Assembly (NCBI RefSeq): GCF_900184945.1
Contig: NZ_FXYF01000010.1
Location: forward strand, 113,346 to 177,345
DNA length: 64,000 nt
Source of the DNA: Antarctobacter aquimaris
GTDB taxonomy: Bacteria; Pseudomonadota; Alphaproteobacteria; Rhodobacterales; Rhodobacteraceae
Direction: 5' to 3'
Positions 37,856-47,249 of the stretch are shown here, piece after piece. The position numbers were made by a program, and so were the translations under genes. The notes under the pieces were generated by a model. It was not told the origin of the DNA, did not search any database, and saw only the letters and a list, made by a program, of their open reading frames with translations. Within the stretch, counting starts at the first letter, position 1; every line of letters begins with the position of its first letter.

Positions 37856-39229
37856 ATGTTCGACGCCGTTCTTGCCGATGTCCGCTTTGGCTGCGGGCGC
37901 TCCCCCCGGATCGCCCCGCCCGCCAATGTCGAGGCGCTGCTGGACGGGCTGCGTGGTCCGGACGTGATGGCCGCGCGCTTTCCGATCCAGCCCTTTGACG
38001 GCTTTCTCGTCCGGGTGGGCGAAAGCTATGCGCTGGGCAAGATCATCCGCCAGAATGCCGGCACCGAAGCGGGCGACACCGCGCAGGAGGCGCTGCGCCA
38101 GATGAACCGCGACGCGCGCGTGGACCAGCGCGGCTGGCTGGTGGCGCATGCCGCGCGGCGGATCAACAGCGCAACCCCGCTGCGCGAGCGGCTGGAAAGC
38201 TTCTGGGCCGATCATTTCACCGCGCGCGGCAAGGCCGGGCCGATGCAGATGGCGACCTCGCCGTTCATCGAATCGGCGATCCGGCCGCACCTGGCGGGAC
38301 GCTTCCAGGACCTGCTGATTTCCGCCGTGACGCATCCCCTGATGCTGCATTACCTGGACCAGAACGCCGCCGCCGGACCGAATTCGCCGCAGGCGCTGCG
38401 TCTGGGCAAGGCCAAGGGGCTGAACGAGAACCTCGCCCGCGAACTGCTGGAGCTGCACACGCTGGGGGTCGGCGGCCCCTACACCCAGACCGACGTGCGC
38501 GAGCTGGCCGAACTGCTGACCGGGCTGGCCTTCACCCCCGACAAGGGGACCGTGTTCCGCCGTCCGCTGGCCGAACCGGGGGCCGAGACGGTGCTGGGCA
38601 TGCGCTATGGCGGCGATTTACCGGCGGTGCTGGAAGACATCCATGCCGCGCTGCGCGACCTGGCGCGCCACCCCGCCACCGCGCGGCACATCGCCGGCAA
38701 GCTGGCAGTGCATTTCGTGTCGGACACCCCCGACCCGGCGCTTGTGGCCACGGTCGCGGAGGCCTGGGTTGCCACCGGGGGCGACCTGATCGAGGTCTAC
38801 GCGGCGCTCCTGCGCCATCCCGCGGCCTGGGACCCGGCGCCTGCCAACGCCAAGACACCGTTCGACTTCGTGACCTCCGCCTGCCGCGCGCTGGACGTGC
38901 CGGAGGCGGCGCTGGCGCACGGGACGGCGCAGCGGCTGATGGAGCCGATGCGCCTGATGGGCCAGTTCTGGCAGCAGTCCGCCGGGCCGGACGGCCTGCC
39001 CGAAGAGGACGCCGCATGGTTCACGCCGCAGGGGCTGGCCGCGCGGGTGCAATGGGCCTTTCTGGCACCGCAGTACCTGCGCCCCGACCTGCCGGACCCG
39101 CGCGATTTTGTCGAGATGGCGCTTGGTGGGCGCGCGCCGAAGGCGGTGCGCTTTGCCGCCGCCGCTGCTGAAACGCGCGCCGACGGGATCGGCGTGGTGC
39201 TGGCCTCCCCGGCCTTTCAGAGGATGTGA
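37856..39229 (+). CDS. DUF1800 family protein
   Basis: A 457-residue DUF1800 protein. These large helical proteins are nearly always next to a DUF1501 gene, as here, and their role is unknown. Family segments are FWADHFTARGK, LNENLARELLELHTLGVGG and YTQTDVRELAELLTGLAF. No clear signal peptide is visible at the start at 37856. The stop is directly followed by the DUF1501 gene, so the two form an operon. DUF1501 has a Tat signal, so the pair may act in the periplasm. Confidence 0.9.
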   Translation: MFDAVLADVRFGCGRSPRIAPPANVEALLDGLRGPDVMAARFPIQPFDGFLVRVGESYALGKIIRQNAGTEAGDTAQEALRQMNRDARVDQRGWLVAHAARRINSATPLRERLESFWADHFTARGKAGPMQMATSPFIESAIRPHLAGRFQDLLISAVTHPLMLHYLDQNAAAGPNSPQALRLGKAKGLNENLARELLELHTLGVGGPYTQTDVRELAELLTGLAFTPDKGTVFRRPLAEPGAETVLGMRYGGDLPAVLEDIHAALRDLARHPATARHIAGKLAVHFVSDTPDPALVATVAEAWVATGGDLIEVYAALLRHPAAWDPAPANAKTPFDFVTSACRALDVPEAALAHGTAQRLMEPMRLMGQFWQQSAGPDGLPEEDAAWFTPQGLAARVQWAFLAPQYLRPDLPDPRDFVEMALGGRAPKAVRFAAAAAETRADGIGVVLASPAFQRM

Positions 39230-39232
39230 GTG

Positions 39233-40456
39233 ATGGACCGACGCGCCTTTCTGACCCGCAGCGCCGCGCTGGGCTGTTCACTGGCCGCCAGTCCGCTGGT
39301 CACCCCGGTCAGCTTTGCCGCAGCCCCCGGCGAGGGGCGGCTGGTGGTGATCATCCTGCGCGGCGGGATGGACGGGCTGGGTGTCGTCACGCCCTACGGC
39401 GACCCGGATTTCGCGGCCCTCGGGCGGCCGGCCGTCGACCTCGCGGGCGGCAAGGCCTTTGACCTCGACGGCCGCTTTGCGCTGAACGGCGCGCTGGCGC
39501 CGCTGATGCCCTTGTGGACGGCGGGTGAGCTGGCCTTTGCCCACGCCGTGTCGACCCCCTACCGCAACAAGCGCAGCCATTTCGACGGGCAGGACCTGCT
39601 GGAGGCCGGCGTGCCCCACACCGATGCGCCGCTGCCGGGCGACGGATGGCTGAACCGGCTGTTGCAGCAGTTGCCCGGCGCCACCGGACAGACCGCCTAC
39701 GCCGTGGGCAGCGACCCGTTCCGCATCCTGTCCGGGCCCGCTCCGGCCAGCCGCTGGACCCCGGAAGCCAACCTGCGCCTGTCGCCGCAGGCGATCCGGC
39801 TGACCGAAATGGTCATGCAGTCGGACCCGGCCATGGCCTCGGCGCTGGCCTCGGCCTTTGCGCTGGCCGGCAGTGATGGCGATTCGCTGGCTTTTTCCGG
39901 GGACCCGGGCGAGATGATGGCGGCGGCGCGCAGCGACATGCTGCCGGGCAAGGACCAGCAGCGACCGGGGCGCGTGCTGGCGCAGTTCACCGCCGACAGG
40001 CTGCGCGAGGAAGCGCGGATTGCCTGCTATTCTCTGACCGGCTGGGACACCCACACCGTGCAGGAGCGCAACCTGGGCCGGGCACTGTCGCAGCTGTCCG
40101 ACTCGGTTCTGACGCTGAAGGACGGGCTGGGTCCCCATTGGGGCACCACCGCCGTTGTCGCGGTGACCGAGTTCGGCCGCACCGCGCGGTGGAACGGATC
40201 GGGCGGGACGGACCATGGCACCGCCGGGGCCATGCTGCTGGCAGGCGGCGCGCTGCGCGGCGGTCGCGTGATCGCGGACTGGCCCGGGCTGAACGAGGCC
40301 GCGCTGTTCCAGGGCCGCGACCTGATGCCGGCACGGGACCTGCGCGCGCACTTGGGATGGCTGATGCGCGGGCTGTTCGGCGTCGGGACGGATGCGCTGG
40401 AACGCGCTGTCTTTCCCGGGCTCGACCTGGGCGACGATCCGGGGCTGCTGTCCTGA
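39233..40456 (+). CDS. DUF1501 family protein with Tat signal
   Basis: A 407-residue protein of the DUF1501 (sulfatase-like alpha/beta) family. It has a twin-arginine signal (DRRAFLTRSAALG, cleavage near FAAAP), so it is probably exported folded. Family motifs are VVIILRGGMDGLGVVTPYGD, SHFDGQDLLEAG, and the late VTEFGRTARWNGSGGTDHG, which carries the metal-site residues. The ATG at 39233 lies 3 bp behind the DUF1800 stop; a GTG at 39230 is also possible. Substrate unknown. Confidence 0.88.
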   Translation: MDRRAFLTRSAALGCSLAASPLVTPVSFAAAPGEGRLVVIILRGGMDGLGVVTPYGDPDFAALGRPAVDLAGGKAFDLDGRFALNGALAPLMPLWTAGELAFAHAVSTPYRNKRSHFDGQDLLEAGVPHTDAPLPGDGWLNRLLQQLPGATGQTAYAVGSDPFRILSGPAPASRWTPEANLRLSPQAIRLTEMVMQSDPAMASALASAFALAGSDGDSLAFSGDPGEMMAAARSDMLPGKDQQRPGRVLAQFTADRLREEARIACYSLTGWDTHTVQERNLGRALSQLSDSVLTLKDGLGPHWGTTAVVAVTEFGRTARWNGSGGTDHGTAGAMLLAGGALRGGRVIADWPGLNEAALFQGRDLMPARDLRAHLGWLMRGLFGVGTDALERAVFPGLDLGDDPGLLS

Positions 40457-40463
40457 CCGGCGT

Positions 40464-41180
40464 TCAGATCGCCATGCGGTCTGCCAGGCGGTCCTGCACC
40501 AGCGCCGAGATCCGGGTGATGCCGGACCCCGTCGGCCGGCCCGCGGCGCGGGCATCGGCCAGGTCCTCTGCCGCCTTCTGCAGGATGCCGTCGCCTGCGC
40601 TGCGGGCGACCCCGGCCAGGAACTGCGTGAGATAGGACAGGGTGCCGTCGTCGCCCGCCTCCTGCAGGACATCGGCGGCATGGGCCATGTCGTCGCGGTA
40701 GGCCAGCGGATCGGGCGACACCGGGTCATCGCTGACAAGGCGCGGGCCGGTGGGGCGACGTTCGGGCGGCAGCGCGGTCAGGATCGCATTCTGGAAGGCG
40801 ATGACCGAAGACACCGGCTTGGCCAGGAAACCGTCCGCCCCGGCGGCCAGCGCCACCTCCTCGGCAAAGGTGTCGCCGCTGGTGCCCAGCACCACGTCGA
40901 CGCGCGGGCAGGCGATGGACAGTTCCGAGATCAGCTCTGCCCCCGATCCATCCGGCAGCCCAAGGTCCACGATGACCACGCTGGGCCGGTACACCTGCAG
41001 GTGCCGGCGCGCCGATTTCAGACAATCCGCCCGGCGGATGCGCGCGCCCGAGCGCAGGCACAACAGCCGCATGGCATCGCAGGAATAGCGGCTGTCCTCG
41101 ACCACCAGGATCGTGAGGCCCAGCAGCGGCCGGGTGGCCGTGGGCCGCAGGTGCAGGGCGAGTCGTTCATTGTCGTCCAT
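40464..41180 (-). CDS. Response regulator with receiver domain and helical tail
   Basis: A 238-residue protein. Residues ~22-137 form a receiver domain: ILVVEDSRYSCDAMRLLC, the phospho-acceptor Asp in VVIVDLGLPDGSG, and the Lys in GFLAKPVSS. The C-terminal 100 residues are helical (DMAHAADVLQEAGDDG) and match no output domain I know, so it may bind a partner protein rather than DNA. No histidine kinase gene is adjacent. It converges on the DUF1501 gene with a 7-bp gap. Confidence 0.82.
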   Translation of the reverse strand: MDDNERLALHLRPTATRPLLGLTILVVEDSRYSCDAMRLLCLRSGARIRRADCLKSARRHLQVYRPSVVIVDLGLPDGSGAELISELSIACPRVDVVLGTSGDTFAEEVALAAGADGFLAKPVSSVIAFQNAILTALPPERRPTGPRLVSDDPVSPDPLAYRDDMAHAADVLQEAGDDGTLSYLTQFLAGVARSAGDGILQKAAEDLADARAAGRPTGSGITRISALVQDRLADRMAI

Positions 41181-41314
41181 GTCAGAGCCTCCTCATCGAG
41201 TCGCCCTCAGATTGGACCGACAGGGTGAACAAGCGGTTAAGGGTCGCACCGGCTTGTCGGGAAGTGGGTGAAACGCCATAACCCAAGACAACCACCGCTT
41301 TGGAGAGACGACAG

Positions 41315-41718
<404 letters not shown>

Positions 41719-41719
<1 letters not shown>

Positions 41720-42006
41720 TGGGCATCACCTCGGGCATCGTCCTTTTTGCGGTGATCTGGTTCCTGACCTTCCTGATCGTGATCCCGATCCGGCTGCAGA
41801 CGCAGGGGGACGTGGGCGAGGTCGTGCCCGGCACCCATGCCGGCAGCCCCGAGGTCCACAACCTCAAGCGCAAGGCCTGGATCACCACGGCCATTTCGGC
41901 GGTGATCTGGGCGATCCTCGCCTCGATCATCCTTCTGGAGATTGTCACCGTGCGCGACATCGACCGCTGGATGTTCAACCGGATGGATGGCGTCCAGGTC
42001 GAATAA
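41719..42006 (+). CDS. DUF1467 family membrane protein
   Basis: A 95-residue protein with two transmembrane helices (GIVLFAVIWFLTFLIVIPIR and ITTAISAVIWAILASIILLE) joined by a loop with PGTHAGSPEVHNLKRKAW, typical of DUF1467. It is co-translated with mce (TGATG), an arrangement common in Alphaproteobacteria. The function is unknown. A terminator follows. Confidence 0.9.
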
Positions 42007-42007
42007 G

Positions 42008-42033
42008 GGGGGCGCTGCCCCCGCCAGTTTTTT
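42008..42033 (+). terminator. Rho-independent terminator of mce-DUF1467
   Basis: Stem GGGGGC/GCCCCC with a GCT loop, followed by CGCCAG and six T residues, directly behind the DUF1467 stop. The hairpin also resembles the first block of the dispersed element at 16078. Confidence 0.75.
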
Positions 42034-42047
42034 CGAAGAATACAGGC

Positions 42048-42743
42048 TCAGGGTCTGTTGGCGGCCACCCGGTGGAAGACATGGGTAAAGGCCGCCGCGC
42101 CCAGCACCGGCACCAGCAGGTTGACCAGCGGAATGGTCAGCGGCACCGCCATGATGACCCCGGTGGCCCAGATCGCGCCCAGGTGACGGCGGCGCAGGCG
42201 GCGCGCCTCGGTCCGTCCGACGCGGCGCATCGCGGCCAGGGTGAAGTATTCCCGCCCCAGCAGGAACCCGTTCAGCGCCCAGAAGATGAACGGCGCCAGC
42301 GGCGCAAAGAGCAGGTAAAGCACCAGCGCCAGCAGGTTCGCCAGCACCATGGTGCCAAGAAAGCCCAGCGAATCGATCAACCCGTCGCCCAGGGGGACAC
42401 TGGTGGCGGTGCCGAGGCCCGGGTAGTGCCGATCCTCCACCGCCTGCGCGACCTCCTCGAGAAACAGCGAGGTCACGGCCGAGGCGACCGGGATCATCAG
42501 GAAGGCCGAGAGCAGCAGCATGACCGGGACCGAAGCCCAGCTGGCCGCATCTGCGAGCCATGGCAGCGGACCGATCCAGGGCAGGCTGGGGTCGTCGCCG
42601 ACCAGCCAGCCGACCAGCTGGAAGACCACGATCACCGCGCCCACCAGCGCCGCGACGGTGATGCCGATCCCGCGCAGCAGCACGCCGCGAAAGCGCGGGT
42701 CCGGCAACTGGGCGATCGCGCGCGAGACAGCCTCGAGGATCAT
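42048..42743 (-). CDS. EI24/CysZ-like membrane protein
   Basis: A 231-residue protein of the EI24 domain family (CysZ-like), with about four transmembrane segments (GVLLRGIGITVAALVGAVIV, VMLLLSAFLMIPVASAV, TMVLANLLALVLYLLFAPLA, GVIMAVPLTIPLVNLLVPVL). FIFWALNGFLLGREYF and RRVGRTEARRLRRRH are family motifs. CysZ imports sulfate, but that role is not shown for this branch. The ATG at 42743 overlaps the nitroreductase stop by 4 bases (ATGA), so the two are coupled. Confidence 0.83.
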   Translation of the reverse strand: MILEAVSRAIAQLPDPRFRGVLLRGIGITVAALVGAVIVVFQLVGWLVGDDPSLPWIGPLPWLADAASWASVPVMLLLSAFLMIPVASAVTSLFLEEVAQAVEDRHYPGLGTATSVPLGDGLIDSLGFLGTMVLANLLALVLYLLFAPLAPFIFWALNGFLLGREYFTLAAMRRVGRTEARRLRRRHLGAIWATGVIMAVPLTIPLVNLLVPVLGAAAFTHVFHRVAANRP

Positions 42744-43318
42744 TCCGAGACCCATGTGGTGATCTGCGCCAGGTCGGGGCGGGGGCGGTCCGGCGGCACC
42801 GAGGTTTCGGTGCCGATGTGGACAAAGCCGGTGATGCGTTCGTTGTCCGCCAGGCCCAGCGCGCGGGACATGAAGCCGCGGTCATGGCTGGCCCAGCCCG
42901 ACAGCCAGTTCGCCCCCCAGCCCGACGCCAGCGCGGCGTTGAGCAGCGCGAGGCAGACGGCGCCGGCGGAATAGGTCTGTTCCAGCGCGGGGATCTTGGG
43001 GCTGTCCTTCTGCACCTCGATCACCGCGACGCAGAGCGGGCTGTCGGCAAAGGCGCCGCGCGCCTTGGCGATGTCTTCCGCGGATTTCCCCAGCGCCGCG
43101 CCGGTGGCCTCCACCTCGGCCGCGAGACGGGCCAGGGCCGCGCCCTTCAGCACGACAAAGCGCCAGGGTTCCAGCTTGCCATGGTCGGGGGTGCGCGAGG
43201 CGGCGGTCAGGATCGGCAGCAGCGCGGCATCGTCCGGGGCCGGGCCGGTCAGCGTCTTGGCTGGGCGAGACCGGCGGGTGAGCAGGAACTCCATCGCGGC
43301 GGCGTTCGGGGTGGGCAT
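42740..43318 (-). CDS. Nitroreductase family protein
   Basis: A 192-residue FMN-dependent oxidoreductase of the small nitroreductase branch (YdjA-like). Features are MEFLLTRRSRPAKTL, the FMN site near AASRTPDHGKLEPWRF, and GWGANWLSGWASHD. Reduces nitro groups or quinones with NAD(P)H; the substrate is unknown. It is followed with a 4-base overlap by the EI24 gene. Divergent from the DUF167 gene. Confidence 0.87.
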   Translation of the reverse strand: MPTPNAAAMEFLLTRRSRPAKTLTGPAPDDAALLPILTAASRTPDHGKLEPWRFVVLKGAALARLAAEVEATGAALGKSAEDIAKARGAFADSPLCVAVIEVQKDSPKIPALEQTYSAGAVCLALLNAALASGWGANWLSGWASHDRGFMSRALGLADNERITGFVHIGTETSVPPDRPRPDLAQITTWVSE

Positions 43319-43417
43319 GGCGTCTCCTTTGTCGGTGCGCCTGTTATGTCAGGCGTTGCGCGGCGGGTTTCAACCGGGAAAGTTGCGTGCGGCCGCACGG
43401 GCTGTATTGCTGCCAAC

Positions 43418-43675
43418 ATGACTCTGCCCGATCTGTCCGACCTCGCCACGCCCGGCACCACGTTTGACGTGCGAGTCACACCCAAGGCCGCCCGCAACGA
43501 GATCCGCCGCGACGCCACGGGCCTGCGGGTCAGCGTGACCACGGTGCCCGAGGGCGGAAAAGCGACGGCAGCGGTGATCAAGCTGCTGGCCAAGGCCATC
43601 GGGGTGCCGAAAAGCCGGATCGACCTGGTCCGCGGCGAAACCTCGCGCGACAAGGTCTTTCGCATCACCGATTGA
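43418..43675 (+). CDS. DUF167 (YggU) family protein
   Basis: An 85-residue small alpha/beta protein of the DUF167 family. Signatures are DVRVTPKAARNEI, LRVSVTTVPEGGKATAAVI and VRGETSRDKVFRI. The ATG at 43418 gives the usual length. The biochemical role is unknown. It has a short convergent gap to the next gene. Confidence 0.9.
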   Translation: MTLPDLSDLATPGTTFDVRVTPKAARNEIRRDATGLRVSVTTVPEGGKATAAVIKLLAKAIGVPKSRIDLVRGETSRDKVFRITD

Positions 43676-43679
43676 GATG

Positions 43680-43913
43680 TCAGGGCTCGTCGCGCCGGTA
43701 GATCCCTTCGGGCATGCTGACGGCGGCGACGAGGTCGCGCATCTGCGCGATCGACAGGGTGATCTTCTGCATCTGGTCGGTGCGGGGGTCGTATTGTTCG
43801 ACGGTGACGCATTCCTCGAAGCTGGAAATCACCACGTCTTCCTGGAGCGGCGTTTCTCCCTCGTCGACGAGGGTGACGACGGTGGCGTCGAATTCGTGCT
43901 CGACCGTGAACAT
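43680..43913 (-). CDS. Conserved small hypothetical protein
   Basis: A 77-residue acidic protein, starting MFTVEHEFDATVVTLVDEGE and ending VSMPEGIYRRDEP. It has alternating strands and a terminal helix, and belongs to no family I can name; such small proteins are common in Rhodobacterales. It lies 15 bp behind the DCC-family gene on the same strand, so they may form a unit. Confidence 0.7.
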   Translation of the reverse strand: MFTVEHEFDATVVTLVDEGETPLQEDVVISSFEECVTVEQYDPRTDQMQKITLSIAQMRDLVAAVSMPEGIYRRDEP

Positions 43914-43928
43914 GACCGCTCGTTGCCC

Positions 43929-44315
43929 CTATGTGTTGCCGGGCTGCGCCGCCCGCCGTTGGCGCCGTTTGTGCATCGCGTAGAGCGCGGGCGCAAGCAG
44001 CCGGTCATAGACCTGCCGCGCGACCCAGCGCACGCCCCAGAGCCGGACCAGGCGCGACAGCCAGCGCAGGCGGGGTATCTCGGCCCAGAGGGCGGCGAAG
44101 GCGGGCATCCCGGACAGCAGCGTGCCGCCCTTCATGACATGAAAGCGCCGCGCCGCCTGGTCGGCTGTCAGACCAAAGCGGCAGTACGTGTCGTCGGAGA
44201 GGCCCGCATAGGCCACCTCCAGGCCACAGCGTTCGAACATGCGGCGATAGCCGGCCACCTCGCGTGAGCAGACCGGGCAGGAATCGTTGTAGATGACGGT
44301 CATCTTGTCAGCCAT
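43929..44315 (-). CDS. DCC-type thiol-disulfide oxidoreductase (DUF393)
   Basis: A 128-residue thioredoxin-like protein. The DxxCPxC active-site motif is in VIYNDSCPVCSREV. The C-terminal half is basic and helical (LWGVRWVARQVYDRLLAP). Members of the DCC family are predicted to reduce disulfides. It precedes the small hypothetical protein on the same strand and is divergent from the M48 peptidase gene. Confidence 0.88.
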   Translation of the reverse strand: MADKMTVIYNDSCPVCSREVAGYRRMFERCGLEVAYAGLSDDTYCRFGLTADQAARRFHVMKGGTLLSGMPAFAALWAEIPRLRWLSRLVRLWGVRWVARQVYDRLLAPALYAMHKRRQRRAAQPGNT

Positions 44316-44432
44316 GGGGTGAATTTAGCGTGCCGGCATAACACCGCCAAGTGATCGCGACTGTCTGGCGCAGGCGGCGGGCGCGGCTTATGAACCGGAT
44401 ACACGCTCACGCCCTCCAGTCCAGGACCCTTC

Positions 44433-45143
44433 ATGCCTCGTCTCCTGTTGCCGCTTCTCCTGCTGCTGCTCACGGCCTGCGCGCCGTTGACGCTGCCGGC
44501 GCCCGCTCCCGGGGCGGCAGGCGGTTCGGAGGCGCAGATTCGCGCCAATCGCGCCGCGCGGCAGTTCGTCGAGGTGGTCCAGGCGGTCGAGCCGGTGGCC
44601 GAACGGGAATGCCGGGCGCGGACGTCTGGCCTGAACTGCGACTTCACCATCGTGGTGGACGACCGGCCCGACCAGGCGCCCAACGCCTTTCAGACCGAGG
44701 ACCGCTATGGCCGCCCGGTCATCGCCTTCAACATCGCGCTGATCAATTCGGTCCGCAACGCCGACGAACTGGCCTTCATCATGGGGCACGAGGCGGCGCA
44801 CCACATCCTGGACCACCTGGCCAAGACGCGCGAGAGCGCGACGCTGGGCGCCGTGGTCTTTGCCGGCATCGCCGCCATCAGCGGCGCCGAGGAAGAGGCG
44901 GTGCGCAACGCCGAACAACTTGGCGCCGCCGTCGGCGCGCGCACCTATTCCAAGCAGTTCGAACTGGAAGCTGACCAGCTGGGCACCGTCGTCGCCTTTC
45001 GCGCCGGATATGATCCCCTGCTGGGGTCGGCTTTCTTTGCCCGCATCCCGGACCCGGGCAACCGGTTCCTGGGCAGCCATCCGCCGAACGAGGCGCGCGC
45101 CCGCATCGTGCGCGAGACGGTCGCCGGACTTCAGGCACGGTAG
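44433..45143 (+). CDS. M48 family metallopeptidase, lipoprotein
   Basis: A 236-residue periplasmic zinc protease. Signal peptide with lipobox LLTAC (lipidated Cys16). The HExxH zinc motif is His119-His123 in IMGHEAAHHILDH, and the third ligand is Glu179 in FELEADQLG. LGSHPPNEARARIV at the end is typical of the BepA/LoiP branch that monitors outer-membrane assembly. An FNR-like box follows its stop but belongs to the next gene. Confidence 0.9.
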   Translation: MPRLLLPLLLLLLTACAPLTLPAPAPGAAGGSEAQIRANRAARQFVEVVQAVEPVAERECRARTSGLNCDFTIVVDDRPDQAPNAFQTEDRYGRPVIAFNIALINSVRNADELAFIMGHEAAHHILDHLAKTRESATLGAVVFAGIAAISGAEEEAVRNAEQLGAAVGARTYSKQFELEADQLGTVVAFRAGYDPLLGSAFFARIPDPGNRFLGSHPPNEARARIVRETVAGLQAR

Positions 45144-45159
45144 GTCGCACACCCCCTGA

Positions 45160-45173
45160 TTGATTTGTGTCAA
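45160..45173. promoter_or_regulatory. FNR/FnrL-type box upstream of the DUF6455 genes
   Basis: TTGATTTGTGTCAA fits the FNR dyad with GTCAA in the second half. It lies 61 bp before the first DUF6455 ATG and differs in a single base from the bchE box at 33463. Anaerobic induction of the three-gene unit is a reasonable inference. Confidence 0.65.
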
Positions 45174-45234
45174 GGTGCAAGGTTCCTGATTCCGGCACTG
45201 TCATCCTGACTGGACAGTTCAAGGGGACAAGGAA

Positions 45235-45495
45235 ATGCAAAGCGACTCCACTTTGAAGCGTCACGCCAGACTGGTGGACGAGATGGCCAAGGCCCGCGGC
45301 GTCGATCTCGAAGAGGCGATCTTTCGCGGCAAGGTGACGATGTTCGACCTGGAGGACAGCGTGTTGCGCTGCACCGGCTGCTCGGACCCGGCCGGATGCG
45401 AGCACTGGCTTGCCGCGCAACAGGGCGCGCAGGCCGAGGAAACCCCGGGATACTGCCGCAACGCGTCCCTGTTTCGCATGTTGAAGCAAGACTGA
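45235..45495 (+). CDS. DUF6455 family protein, first of three tandem paralogs
   Basis: An 86-residue cytoplasmic protein. Its core is a helix HARLVDEMAKARGVDLEEA followed by a Cys cluster CTGC-x5-C-x2-WL and a final Cys in PGYCRN, so four cysteines are placed as a possible metal or Fe-S site. The function of DUF6455 is unknown. It is the first gene of a tight cluster (3- and 2-bp gaps) downstream of the FNR-like box. Confidence 0.82.
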   Translation: MQSDSTLKRHARLVDEMAKARGVDLEEAIFRGKVTMFDLEDSVLRCTGCSDPAGCEHWLAAQQGAQAEETPGYCRNASLFRMLKQD

Positions 45496-45498
45496 CGG

Positions 45499-45807
45499 AT
45501 GGGTGGACCGACTGAGTTGAGCCCGCAGCCCATGGGCGACGAAACCCGTCACTTCTGGCTGGTCCAGCGGATGGCCAAGGCCACCGGGGTCGATCTGGTC
45601 GCCGCCATGCAGGACGGCGACATGACCCAGCAGGACTGGGCCGGGATCGTGACTGACTGTCGGGGGTGCCAATGGGTGGAAGGCTGCACCGACTGGCTGG
45701 ACACGCCCGTTGACGACACGCGCCCTGCCCCGGAGTCCTGCGTCAATCGCGAACGGCTTGCCCACCTCCAGTCGAAACTGGACGAACTGGCACAACAGGA
45801 GGGATAA
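45499..45807 (+). CDS. DUF6455 family protein, second tandem paralog
   Basis: A 102-residue paralog of the neighbours. The helix RHFWLVQRMAKATGVDLVAA leads to CRGC-x5-C-x2-WL and PESCVN, again four cysteines. A longer N-terminus (MGGPTELSPQP) and C-terminal helix (RLAHLQSKLDELAQQ) distinguish it. It starts 3 bp behind the first gene. Confidence 0.82.
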   Translation: MGGPTELSPQPMGDETRHFWLVQRMAKATGVDLVAAMQDGDMTQQDWAGIVTDCRGCQWVEGCTDWLDTPVDDTRPAPESCVNRERLAHLQSKLDELAQQEG

Positions 45808-45809
45808 CG

Positions 45810-46073
45810 ATGTCCGTGCCGCTGGGCGACCCCGCCCGACACTTTTTCATGACACGCAGCGTCGCGCGCGTGATGGGCCTGAACCTGACCGAGGCGATGA
45901 AAGCCGGCAGCCTGAACCCGGCCACCTATGAACGGATGGTCACCCGCTGCCGGGGCTGTGCCCTGGTCGCCGCCTGCGAGGAATGGCTGGCCTCGCGGAC
46001 CACGCTGGCGGGCACACCGCCGCCGGGATGCAACATCAGCATCGAACTCAGCGCCTTGCAGCGCCAACACTGA
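45810..46073 (+). CDS. DUF6455 family protein, third tandem paralog
   Basis: An 87-residue paralog. RHFFMTRSVARVMGLNLTEA, then CRGC-x5-C-x2-WL, and a last Cys in PPGCNI. It starts 2 bp behind the second gene and closes the cluster, converging on the NDUFA9-like gene. The three proteins share the same Cys spacing but are otherwise well diverged, so the duplication is old. Confidence 0.82.
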   Translation: MSVPLGDPARHFFMTRSVARVMGLNLTEAMKAGSLNPATYERMVTRCRGCALVAACEEWLASRTTLAGTPPPGCNISIELSALQRQH

Positions 46074-46116
46074 TCCCGTCAGCGGTGGCGCTGGACAATC
46101 GCGCAAGGAAACCGGG

Positions 46117-47100
46117 TCAGTGGGACCGCAGGTTCTGCGCCGATTCCTTGATCGCCTCGTATTGCCCGGACGGGCGGAAGCGCCACAGGTAGTCCGGCAG
46201 CACCGCGCGCAGGTCGGTCGGCGAGATGCCCAGATCGGCAAAGGTGCCGGTGGTGCCGGTCACCACGTTGTCATGGCGCAGGCTGCGCACCTGGTCGGCG
46301 GTGATCTGCGCGGGCACCAGGCCCAGCGACACCGTCTGCACCAGGTCGGACACCGCCCCCATGATGCTTGCGGCAAAGAACGGAATGTTCAGGATCAGCT
46401 TGCGGCGGCGGATCACCTCCAGCATGACCTGCATCAATTCGCGGAAGGTATGCACATCCGGGCCGCCAAGCTCGTAGATGCCCGGCGCGGCCTCGCCCGT
46501 CACTCCCTTGACGGCGGCCTGCGCCACGTCGTCGACATAGACCGGCTGGAACTTCGTTTCCCCGCCGACGACCGGCAGGACCGGCCCCAGGCGCGCCATC
46601 CCGGCAAAGCGGTTGAAGAACTGATCCTCCGGCCCGAAGACGACCGAGGGGCGCAGGATGACCGCGTTCGGCATGTGCTTCAGCACGCCTTGCTCACCCT
46701 TGCCCTTGCTCCGGGCATAGCGGCTGTCGCCCTCCGGATCCGCGCCGATCGCCGAAATGTGGACCATGCGCACCACGCCCCCTTCGGCGGCGATTCGGGC
46801 GATCCGCGCGGCACCTTCGGCCTGGACGGCGTCAAAGTTGTTCTTGCCGCCCTTGTCGAAGGTGCCCACGCAGTTGACAACCGCATCGGCGCCCTGCATC
46901 GCGTCGCGCACGCTGGCATCGTCCCGGATGTTGCAGAACACCGGTTCCACCTGCCCGACCACGCCGTAGGGCCGGACAAAGATCGCCTCGTTCGGCCGGC
47001 GCACGGCCACGCGCACGCGCCAGCCCTGCTTGGCCAGGCGGCGGGCGATATAGCGCCCGACGAACCCGGAGCCGCCAAAGATGGTGACGAGTTTGGACAT
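46117..47100 (-). CDS. Complex I NDUFA9-like SDR protein
   Basis: A 327-residue atypical short-chain dehydrogenase. The NAD(P)-binding loop is [18 protein letters not shown] at the N-terminus. [30 protein letters not shown] and [20 protein letters not shown] are typical of the NDUFA9 branch, which in mitochondria is an accessory subunit of complex I. The start at 47100 was chosen for the Rossmann loop; the longer frame upstream runs over the tRNA. No nuo gene is in the window. Confidence 0.88.
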   Translation of the reverse strand: MSKLVTIFGGSGFVGRYIARRLAKQGWRVRVAVRRPNEAIFVRPYGVVGQVEPVFCNIRDDASVRDAMQGADAVVNCVGTFDKGGKNNFDAVQAEGAARIARIAAEGGVVRMVHISAIGADPEGDSRYARSKGKGEQGVLKHMPNAVILRPSVVFGPEDQFFNRFAGMARLGPVLPVVGGETKFQPVYVDDVAQAAVKGVTGEAAPGIYELGGPDVHTFRELMQVMLEVIRRRKLILNIPFFAASIMGAVSDLVQTVSLGLVPAQITADQVRSLRHDNVVTGTTGTFADLGISPTDLRAVLPDYLWRFRPSGQYEAIKESAQNLRSH

Positions 47101-47249
47101 GGACGCTCTCCCCTGGATACGGTTGCGTGACCGGAATAGCGGCGCGGCAAGGTCCTCGCAAGGCGCCCCTTTGCCGCGCGAAAGATTCTTTGACGAAGGC
47201 CGTTGACACCCCCCGCAACCCTCATTAAACGCCCACCTCACGCACCTGT

